This document shows positions 12,101 to 24,100 of a stretch of DNA of 64,000 bases, one piece after another (position 1 is the first letter of the stretch; each line of letters starts with the position of its first letter). The stretch comes from Reticulitermes speratus. Its lineage: Eukaryota > Arthropoda > Insecta > Blattodea > Rhinotermitidae. A program made the translations under genes and the position numbers. The notes beneath the pieces are model-generated. The model worked only from the letters and a program-made list of their open reading frames with translations. It did not search any database and was not told the origin of the DNA. The stretch is from positions 1 to 64,000 of the forward strand of contig JAJKFL010000021.1 in the NCBI GenBank assembly GCA_021186555.1, in the 5' to 3' direction.

Positions 12101-15100
12101 GGTTGCTTGTAGGGAAATTGTGTTTTTAGAGGTGTGTCTAAATTATTTGACCATATGAAAGTGACATCACATTCATTTTTAACTCGCTTGTAATGAGCAG
12201 TCGCTGTATTCCTGAAGTAAATTATGTAAAACACCTCAAAACTGCATAGAGCATTAATATGTCATCATTCTGTTTGGCTGAACAGTAGTTAAAACTTGTT
12301 GTAGTGTAGTGCATGGTTTTGGTCAGTGGAATTTTCAAACGGTAGGCCAGGAGCAAGTCACTAATGCAGCGACAGCTTCATGTTTGGTCTAGTCCTTCCT
12401 TCCGCCTCCATAAGCACAGTTGAGCTATGTAGTTTCTGCTTTTGAAATAGTATCATGTGATGCTCTATGACACATTTCCCAAAGTGCGAGCTGCAGCCCA
12501 TCCTGTGCGGGTATGATGTTTTAGCTGGAGGCTGCTGGAAATTTGACCAATAACAAAAGATGCTTAGTTATGGACAATTCTGATCCTAAAAGACTGCACA
12601 AATTTTCAAACATATGCGGCATGTATAACTGAAACTCATTCAAGGATGCTTATGGGTGAAGGTATTGCAGCAGGTAGAAAAAATCACAAGCATTTTGACA
12701 GGAGTCCCATTGATGCACAGTTTGGAATTCCTCAGCCTGCTACCTAAACCACTGTACTACGCCCTCTTGCACATAACCATCCAGTGTGAACATGTGCCCT
12801 TTGAGGGCCTTTTTTTTTATGGTCCAGAGACATGAAGACTGCACTATGATAACTCTGGGCTGTATGTAGGATGTTTGAAGATGGCGTTTCTTTGGCTCTT
12901 AATTCTGTGGGCCACATGAGGATGGGCATTATCATACAGCAGGATGATGCAGTCAGTAGTTTTGGTGGATGTTTGTTCTTGATCTTGGTACACAGCTTTT
13001 GAAGTGTGTGACAGTAACTGTTTGCACTGATTGTGTTGTCACATGACTTGAAGTTAAGAAGGGGGACCCTGAATGTCCTTTTGTTCCTGTTTGAACGGAT
13101 TCACCACCTGGTACACCATCTTTAAGCTGTGCTTCAATGTCAGCTGTGCTAGCTACTTGCCCAGTCAGCTGCTGTCCTGCACAGTGACTGCCAGTGTGTC
13201 TGCTGAGTCGAAAACACAGCTGCACCATGTGTGCTGCCACAGCAGTGCCGTGAACAGGTTTCAGTTGTGCATGTCTGTGATAATATAACAGACTGCTTTG
13301 TAGATATCTTACAGGTTCATCAGTAGCTATTTTTTTTAATTGTTATATCATAGTTTCAGTCTTTCTGTAAGTTGGGGTTGAGGGCACCAACCTTTGTTTC
13401 CATTCAAGGGAGTCTCAGGCTAAAAGAGTGGGAATCAATGCTCTGTGGATATGCAATAGTTGCCAGGTGTCAGTTTTCCCAGAAATTGTTTAATTGATTT
13501 GTGTTCTTTTCTGATGCTTTATCTGTGTTGTCAAATATAATGCAACCTCAGATTTGTGAATTAAAAGTAAGAGGAACCTTATCTTATAGTCTGGCAAATA
13601 CAGTAAAATCTTTTTAAAATAATTTTTTAACATTGTTTGTGATGCAGAAGTCTCACGACAGTAATCTGTTCTTACCATGGCAGCAATTTCTTTGTGGTTG
13701 TGCTGTGTGTGACTGAAAGCATACGCAGCGATAGCAGGTTAACTGGCTGCTTAATTTGAGAATTTTCAGACTACATATTTTGATTCCTTATTAATAATGC
13801 AAATACTTTTCGGTATTGAATATGCAATGTCACTTATGTTTTGCAGGGGGACCTTGGGCACCATTTGAAAATAACTGGCATCTGAAAGAGGACTACAAGA
13901 AACAGCCGAAACATATGTAGGGTTGCAATATACATATATAAAATAAGTGCAATATTGTTGGTTTTAAGTTATAATTATCTCAAGCCTTGCACGGTATGTA
14001 CAACTTTAAAGTGACTACAAGAAAGTTGGCAGACGAAAAGATTTAACCCAACTTTTATCGAAGCACATATTGTGGGTTGGAATTGCAAATTTTGTAACCT
14101 GTCCACTCATTTTGCTGTGGCAAATCCTGTATGCCGTCTTCACTTATGCAGAGGTTGGTACAGACGTGAGATTTAGAACAAGTTCTCAGAAGGTATTTAT
14201 TTCTAGCATGTATTCTTGTCTTCATTAGGAAAGACAGTCTTATGCATTGTTTCTCTGTAGGAATTAAGTACCCAGACATATTATAGTATATGTTTTTGGG
14301 TCTTTAAACCTTCTAAGATGTGTACATTTTGTTTTCAGGGTATAAAACGCAAACCAGGTATCTTGAGTTCACGCTGCTGGTCAATTTATGGCAGGCTCTA
14401 TCTTCGTCATTTTGATGAGTTGGATCATGAGCTGAATGCACGTCTGAATCGAGCCTATACACCAGCATCTGAATATATGAATATCTTCACGTCTCGTATG
14501 AAGAGCAGTGTAGCGCGGTAAGTACACTGAAGCCTGTAAACTAGCATCCAAGTACCATATTTACTCGAATGCAAGACGAGGTTTTTTCCCCTAACTTTGG
14601 TGCTTAAATATGTGAGGTCCTCTTAAATTCATGTATGAATCACCGAACCGGACCGTGCAGAGCCAAAGTAAGGCCTGCATCCCCAAATCGTCATGTGTAG
14701 ACAAAAGAGAGAACAAGGCATGACTAAAGTTAACTGACACAATCTTCTTTTTGTGTACTTTGTTATGCACCTGAGAACAGATCTAGTCCAAGTATAGTAA
14801 CAGGAAAATGGTTATTGAAAAATTAAAAATTAACTCCAAGACTAAAAAATAAAACCGGTCCGATCCACATATTAAAAACCATAAAAAGAGCCATAAACTC
14901 AGGCTGATGAGACCACAGACACAACACAAACATCCCGAACACACATATTTAAAATTCTTAACACCACAAACACCATCTGTGGATAAAATTGTGAATCTTC
15001 TTGTGTTCAGGTAAGTTTATAAACTGAGAAATATAAATATTATTTAGTCAATGTGGATTATAACAGCATGGTAGCACATCTCACCAGAAGTGTTTGTGAT

Positions 15101-18100
15101 GGGTTTTAAGAAGTGCTGTGTATGCAATGCAGTGGATGGGACTGATGATGACATTGTGGAATGACATTGAAAAGGATGGGAATGTTAGGACTGAGTGTGG
15201 GGAAGATGAATGCACTGACTGAAGAAGGAGACAGTGACATTGATTGGTAAAGGTAGACAGAACCTGACATACGTTGTGTATTAAGCGTATGAAGTTAATA
15301 GCAAATATTCTTTTAGCGGGTATTTTATTTGTGGGGGTCATCTTAGATTAGAGTCATCTTGCATTGGGGTAAATATGGTATATAAATATCTTCACATCTC
15401 CTATAATGACCATTGTAGTATAGCACAGTAAGTACACTGAGTGTACCATTGTTTAAGAATATCAATATCTTAACTTTTCCTTTAATAATTATTCTGTTTA
15501 GGGATATAATCACTATTTATTTTGAAAACCATATGAAATATGTAAATATACCGTAGAAGAAAAATGTGGAATTTGTTAATTTTAACCCTTCTGGACCCAT
15601 TGTCAATTTTAATTCAACAGTGCTTTCCGCTGTACCAGGTCCAATGTCATGCTCAAATTGACAAAGACAGTTTATAGTGTTTTATGTTGGTCTTCCTAAA
15701 CTGCTGCTATCTAGTGGCTGCTTTTGAACTGTGCAGATTGGAGATTGTCTGGGAAATTGATTTGGACCAGACTGTTGGAATTCACAAGAATATTTGGACC
15801 ACAAAATGCTAAATCTGATGGTATTTATAGTTCCAACTGTCCTTAGTAGACAGTCCCGAGTGCGATAGATGCAAACAGACATCTGAAACGGCCTCACATG
15901 TTCTCGGCGACTGTGAGGCCTTGGCTGCATTAAGATTCAGGTACCTGGGGTATCATTTTATGAAACCAGGGGACTTCAAGGATATCTCTGTAAGCAGGTT
16001 ACTGCATTTTGTTCAAAGTGCTGGGCTGCTAAACAAATGAATACAAGGGCTTCACAAGGGATCAGAAATGGGCGATGTGCATGGCACGCTCTGGTGCCCG
16101 CCCTACTTATATTCTATTCTACAACTGTCCTTTACAGTAGGGTAATCTGCCCTTTGTTCTTATTGTCTTACAGAAATGTGGATATGTGGCTGGTGCATGT
16201 CTTGCTGTGTTAGTGATCTTGTCAGCCTACAATGTAAGCGTCTTGACAGTCGAACACATACTGACAGCCATCATTGTTCTGGGAGCAATTGTGGCTGTGA
16301 GCAGGTGACGTGTAAAGTGATATTTTGTAATGTTGTAGTCTGTTGGATTGTGACACCTTGTTATAGCCGGTAGGTTATTATGAACATTGCAGCTTGAAGA
16401 CAGGTGCAGTGTGTTTCTCCAAAATGCTGTACCCATATAAATGACTACAACATAGTGCCATGACAGGAAAACTGCAGTATCAGTCTTCACTGTCATGGAA
16501 ACATCAGCTCTGGAATATTTTTTATATGTAGCTTTAGCACTGTTGAGTCAGTTTTTCTGAAATGGCTCAATCATTGTGTGTGATTGGCTGCAGGCTGAAT
16601 GGATGGAGTTTGATTGTTATTGTGGCCAAAGGTTGTTCTCCTGCTGTCCTGTCTGCACTGGCTGTGTGTTTAACTGTTCCTAATAAATGGAGCATAAACC
16701 TCACCACTTATCTTCTGGCTTGGTGCATATGCACAAATGAAACTTTGGTTGGAAACAGTATTAAGGAAACACAGTTGTGCTGTAGGTTGCAATGTAATTA
16801 GAAGTACGTAATCACTGAGATATCAGGTTCCCTTAGTGATGACTGAAGATTACTGTCTTCTGGGATGTGATGCTCTGTATTCTGGCAAATGGCTGCCAAT
16901 GCTTTATAGGCATAATGTCCCACAAAACTGAAGTCTTAATATTCGCTGTAAGAACCTCAGGACTTATACAGATTTGCAGAAAGTGACATGAAGTAATAAT
17001 TGTGTTGAGAACACAGTAATGTTGTGTTAATGGTGTTGTTTGAGGTACAGGCTTGGTTATAAAAAAGTTGCTTTCTGTAGTGCTTATAGATGAATGTAAT
17101 GGGACGCTGTGGTTGATATTTTTGTTTGTAATAGAGCGGTTATACCGGATGAGAACCTGGTGAGGCGTCCTGAGGAGATGCTGACTGCTGTACTGGCAAA
17201 TGTCCACTATCAGCCTGACAGTTGGAGAGGACAGGCACATACAAAGAGAGTGCGCAAGGAATTCTCCCAGCTGTTCCACTACAAAGCAGTAAGTGCAGCA
17301 GCCATTAACCCGTTGTCAACTAATGTCATCTCGAGGATGTGGTCCACTGCTTTGTCCAAAGAGGTGTACCACATCACTGTGATGTTACAATGTTTGTGTT
17401 TAGAATGTGCAAGTATTTACCTTCCCATTATGTCTTACTCATATATTGTTTGGTGGTCTGTCTTGACCAAATCGTGTATTTAATTCATTCATATTTGCTA
17501 AAGAAGGTATGAAAACAAGATTATCACTGCAACAGTAGGGAGTTGCTGCCATGTAAATAGCTGCAAGAGCAGGCAGGAAGTTGTCTAGAGATTAATCCAC
17601 GGAATGTTGGGTTCTGTACCAAGATTTTTTCTCTACCACATAAGCAGAAGCAAAGCAAGTTATGTACTTTCTTTGGAAGGCCCCGGAATCTTGGCATTCA
17701 ATAGGTGCAGTGAATTGGACTGTTCATTCAGTAGTGAATTACAGGTACAAGTGGCTGTGTGTCTGAGCTCCACGCTCTGGATGCGTACTGGGGCATCAGG
17801 TAAAGCTCCACACATTCTTGGTCTTGGTGAGTGGTGAGCTTGCTGCTCTGACTGCTTTACTTTGTGTCTGTTGGACAGTAGGCTGATTGTGATGGTGATG
17901 ATTAAACTTGTGCGTCTGTTTGCAATTAAATCTTGACAGTCCAGGTTGTTGTTTATTACTTTATTGTCGGACTTATTACTACTTTAAAATCAATATTGAT
18001 ACTGAATCTTAGGCCCCAGGACGTTAAAAATAATAGTTGTAGCAGGCTGTTGTGAACTTAAGGAACTTTGAGGGTACACAAAAGCGGGGGATTTATTGAG

Positions 18101-21100
18101 TAGCCAGCGATCTATCACTTTCCTGAGAAGGACGGTGCTCCATTCAGTCACAAAGATGATAATGTTAATTTGCATAGCAGAAAGTACAGTTTGGTTCCAG
18201 TTATCAACTGATCATACAAAACATGCCTTATATCTGTGTGTGATGGCCCCATTTTTTCCATAAACACTTTTATGTTATACTGTAATTCTGTGTTCCTACT
18301 GTATGTACAGGTTTATCTGCTACAAGAAATGCTGTCACCTGTCATAACACCATTTATCCTGTGTTTCCACTTGCGCTCAAAATCTCTGGACATTGTTGAT
18401 TTCTATCGGAACTTCACAGTAGAAGTGGATGGAGTTGGGGATGTCTGCTCATTTGCACAAATGGATGTCCGTCACCATGGCAACCCTGCGTGGCAGACTA
18501 TTGTGACGTCTCCTACGGAACCTCAGGCTCCTGGCCCAGGTGGACCAATGCGACCTGGCATGCAGGTAAATGTATGTTTGTGGTATACAAGACTACAGTT
18601 GAAAACTTGTATTATCTAGTGCTCTTTGCTGAAAGGCTTTTCAAAAATCACATCATATGGAGGGAGGGACTTATGGGAGGAATAAACATGGGTAAGTGAG
18701 AAGAGCAACAACTACATTGGTTTGGCCGTGAAAAAAAATGAATGGAACAAGGACACTGAGAAGGGTGCCAGATGTAAGATTTAAAAGAAAGAGATATGGG
18801 ATTGCCTAAAACAGGTTACTTTGACCAAGTACTAGAGACAAGACGAAAGGAAAAGTCTGGTAAGCAAAAAGGAAATATTGTAGCAAGACAGATATTTTTT
18901 ATCCATCAAGACAGAAATGGTCCTTCTAGCAGCTTAGAAGGGGAGGAGGAGGGAAAAATTAATGCAAGAAGGAATGGCAGAATTTAATTTGATATCCTAA
19001 GTGCCAAATGAAAAGTTATGGTCCTTCTTACATATAGATTGTAGTCAAAATTAGTATGTGTGGCGCTCTGCAGAACAATGAGCTCTGAAACATTCCCATT
19101 GTATGATAACGCACATTTAGCTCACATACATTCAGAAATGTGCATAGAGTCTCTGAACTCCATTAATTCCTAAAACACTGTGGTTGTACCATAGTTCTTT
19201 TCAAGTTACTAGCATGTCTTCAGACAAGTGTAAGCTGTGCCATGGATGCATGTACGTAAAAGCAGCTGATCCACTATATCATCACAACAAGTGTGAAGTG
19301 TTCTAAAGTGAAGTGCACAAACATTGGTTTTACATCACATTGCTTTAGTTTCATTTAGTGTTGGGTTTGTAACTGGCATGTGCATTGTATAGGGATACAT
19401 TGCATAGACATGTTGGTTGGCAGTTTAATACATTGCGAAACGTGTTTTCAGGCAGAGGATGGAAAAACAGAACTGTCATTAGTCCATTTTACATTGACCA
19501 ACCCTGAGTGGCAGCCACCTGCAGATGCTGAGCATTTTATTGCGGCCCTTCGTACGCAGGCAAGAGGAGATGGCACCGATGATAGCACTTCTAATCCACT
19601 GTACTCAGCACTGCATTCTGTATTGTCCTGTGGGGCAGGGGTATGTTTCGTGAGCTCACGAGTGGTGTGACCAGGTGTTCCTCTGCCTTCAACCTATTAA
19701 CATCTCTTAAATAGGAGAACTGTATTGGGTATAAAATGAGCAGTTTTAATCTGAAGTGAAATATATCTACAAATTCTAGTAAAACTCCCCAATATCAAAT
19801 TTTTTGAAACTGTTCAGTAGTTCTTCAGTTGTTAAGTGTGGAGAAATAGACATACGAGGTGTGGTAGAAAAGTAATGAGAGTGGCAACGCTGTGCACGAA
19901 CCGACAAAGCTGCTGCCTCCCCCTTCACATGGCAGTTAGGTTAACCCCTGCCATAGACTCAGTACAAGTTTGAACTTGCTACAGTTGCTACGCGATTGTT
20001 GAGAGCGTCTGAAGTGAAGTTGTGTTTGTGAGGTGCGTTACGAAAATGGACCGGCAAAAGTTTGAGCAACGTTGTGCCATCAAATTTTGTGTGAAGCTTG
20101 GCGAATCCGCTACTGTGGTTTATGAAAAGTTACAAAGGGCATATGGAGAACATTCCCTTTCCAGGGCACAAGTGTTCAGATCGCACAAGTCCGTTTTAGA
20201 AGGCCTAGAACAAGTGGAAGACGAACCTCTTGCGGGAAGACCTTCAACCTCAAAAACGGACGACAATGTGGAAAGAGTGAGGTCAGATCGTCGATTGACG
20301 TTGAGAATGATCAGTAGTGAGTTAAATTTGAACCGGTTTACCGTCCATCAAATTTTAACACAGGATTTGGGCATGAGAAAAGTGTGTGCCAAGATGGTTC
20401 CAAAGAACCTCACGACTAAGCAGAAGGCCAATCGGAGGGATGTGTGTCTTGATCTTCTGGACCGCCTTGAGAGGGAGCCAGAATTCTTCAGTCGCGTTAT
20501 CACAGGTGATGAATCATGGATTTTGGAGTATGACCCCGAGACAAAACGCCAAAGTCGGGAGTGGCACATTGCAAACTCTCCCCGTCCCAAGAAAGCAAGA
20601 ATGAGCAAATCCAAAATCAAATCCGATGCTCATTTGTTTTATTAACAGTCCACAAGGAATTTGTGCCACCAGGACAAACTGTCAATCAAACATTTTATCG
20701 GGAAGTCCTTGAAAGACTCAGGAAAAGGGTGGCACGTGTGCAATCAAGCATTGCACGCACTTGGATGCTGCACCACGACAACGCCCCATGTCACACGGCA
20801 GTTTCCATCAATGAATTTTTGGCAGACAAAAGCATTCCTGTGGTTCCTCAGCCCCCCTATTCGCCGGATCTCAGTCCCTGTGACTTCTTTTTATTCCCCC
20901 AGCTAAAAAGCCACTTGAAAGGGCGCCATTTTGGTACTTTGGATCATATCCAGAAGAGCGTAACCGACGAGCTGAAAGGTATTCCAGCTGAAGCCTTCCA
21001 GCACCGCTACGAACAATGGAAACAACGCCTCCGTCGCTGTGTAGCTGCCCAAGGGAACTATTTTGAAGGGGATAACCTTGATTTGTAAAAAGAATAAAAT

Positions 21101-24100
21101 TCATGGTTAACAGAAAATCAGTCTCATTACTTTTCTACCACACCTCGTACATAGTAAAAGGTAAGAAATGTATTTTTTGAGGCTGTTGGGGGGGGGTTAA
21201 CCAAAAAGGTCACTTTGTTCCACATTTATCCTGGTTCATTGTTCCTTATATGTTAATGAAGTGTCATTTAATTTCAACAGTTTATGCACCATCTGTGCCT
21301 AGGTGACCCAAATGGACTAAAATTTTGTAATCATATCTCATGTTCTTATGTATCGTGAATGCCTCGCCCATCATTCTCCTTGATTTAATAATCCTAATAA
21401 CACATACTAAAGAGTGTAAATCATGAAGCTCCCCATCATGTAGTTTTCTCCATCCTCCTGTCACCTCCTCCCTCTTAGGTCTAAATATTCTCCTCAGCAC
21501 CCTGTTCTCAAGCACCTGCAATCAATGTTTTACCCTTACAGAAACAGAAACTTGGTCCACATAAATGTCAGATAATATACAATTAAGTGTTAAATTGGTG
21601 GAAAATTCCATGTTGGATGTGGAATTAAAATATATCATTTAGGGGTCTTAAATATGTTGCTGCCATGTTTTTCAGCTATGAATTGGTGGTGGTGGCATTA
21701 TGACAGTTCTGGCCGATGAGTGTCTGTTCAGTTAAAGGTATTCAGTTTTGGCGGTAACACTCAGACGTTCTGTTTACAGTTCAGCAATCTTGTGGAGAGC
21801 ACTTTACATGGTCATGCAGCAGCTGTGGCAGCTGATTTGAGTCGTGCTGAAGGAGCCATTCATTCTTCGAACAGGGGACCGTTCTACAGGTGACAAAGTC
21901 TGTCTGTGATTTTGTTCAGCACTGCACATTAAGCTTGACAGTGCAGTGAGCCCTGTGAAGTTTGAAGTTTATCTAAATAATACGTACAGTAAAACTCCGA
22001 TTTAATGGTCCCGCATTTAGTGAAATCCCGGATTTAGTGATGATTTTTTCATGTCCCGACAATAGCTCCATATAATGAAAACCTCGATTTAGCGAAATAT
22101 ATTCTAATCCCCCAGCAATTCATTAAATAGGGGTTTTACTGTATAAATTTCTACCTGACAGTAGTCACACTGCCTCTCAGTTGCAGAGACAACCCACTTC
22201 TTGCTATTCAGGGAAATAATCGCTGTTTACTGTGAGAATCACACAAAACATGTAATACACAGTGTGGGCGAAATGCAAAGTTTTTGAATGTTAAAGCGGG
22301 TGACACATATAATTATCACTAGACATGTTAGGATTAAAATCCTGATTTGCATTTACAATTTTTTGTCTTGTGAAAGTGACAGTTGGCTGGAGAAGTGTAG
22401 GTTGGGTGGGGTAGAAAATAAATATGTACAGAATTTTGGTAAGGATCCACAGAAGTTGCCACTTCGAACAGTGTTCATGAACCAGTGGTCCACAGACCAC
22501 AGCGTTTCATGTCAGTCTTTGAAATTCTAGTTAGCGTTACATTACATGTACTAGCACAGAGCCAGTTGCAAGCTCAGCTGGAAAATTTTACAGTTCCCAC
22601 CTCTGTGGTTTCCACAGAACTGGCACTGATGGACATTGAGGAATGAAACAGTATTTCACTAGTACTATGAGCTTGATAGTTTCTTGAAAGACAGCTTAAC
22701 TTTTATCCTACTGGGTTGGGTATTTAAATTGTAGTGCATGTTGTATGAACAATGTGAGTATTATTTGGACAGAAAAAGATAAAATTACGAAATAAATGGC
22801 ACTTTGTGGGAAATAAAGTAGAGATTATGCAGCATGTCTTAAAAATGCAGTATATTACCTTGTTGCCTAAACACAAAAAACGAATTTCTAGGGGTGTTTT
22901 CCTACATGTGTTTATATATAACACTGCAGGTCTTTAAAAGGCTACTAGAACAAGTGGAGGTATGACGTAGAGAAAACTGTTTATTGGCAAATGTTGAGAC
23001 TGTAATATCAACTGAAGTGTAGGTTCCTCTCCTCTGTCTGTCATATGTTGTTGCCACCTTCTGATTGCATCTCTAACTGTACTGACAGATGTGACTGCTA
23101 CATAATGCCATAATGGCTAGGCGTAGCCTTTTATGGTATATATGTGTGGATTTTACAGCAGCTGGAAATCTTATTATTTGGCTAGTACATCCTTGCTTTG
23201 TTTCTGTTTCGTTTTAGTGGCTGAACAGTCTGTGTCAAACAATGTTACATTTTGTAGGTGAATTACTCTTCATCACCTCTCTTTGTGTTGCATTTAACAG
23301 GAAATTCCTGACACCGCCTTCACTATAAGTTTACTCTAAAGAAAGAAAATTGTTGACATAATGGATACTTACTATGAAGCTGTAGCCTGTAATGAGAATA
23401 CTGATTTTCTTCTTCTTTTATTCTTGTTCTTCTCCTCCTCCTCCTACTTCTTCCTCTTCTTCTTCTCCCCCTTCCTCCTCCTCCTTTGATGATTACTTTC
23501 TAATGGTGTGTGATGTCATGTATTCTACTAAATAACGTGCAGACATTTCAGAGCAGTCTGTACCTTCGTCACATTACCTGCTGTTCATGACTTATCTTCC
23601 TCACCTATGTTCCCCTAGTTCCAATCCAGGGGGTTTTCTTCCATCCAACAATTTACCAATGCGGTTTCTCAGGGCACCATATCTGTGTAATAAGACAGGT
23701 TCTAAGTTGCCGCTCTTTTATGAGTACTGGGTTATTGGAGTTGGTTTTATCCGGCTTTGGGAATTCTCCACAGCAATGCTGAGCTATACAGGAGAGAAGA
23801 TACTGCTAGAATTAGTAGACTGTTGTCAGTAAAGACTGTAACGTAGAACACCTACTGCTTTATAGTAAACTGAAAAGAAACATAAAAAGTTTGAGGCAGA
23901 AACATTCAGATCATCTTGTTTTTGAGTAAGACAACACAGCTAATGGCTGGAGTTGCCAGCAGCACATGAATCTTAAGCTTATAAGTTAAGGAGGGTCGTA
24001 ATATACGTATAGAGTGTGTAGAGTGCTGACCTCTAATTTCATTATTCTGGGTTCAGAATTTTGATAGCAAAACTTTCGTGAATCTCAGCCAAGTAATGAA

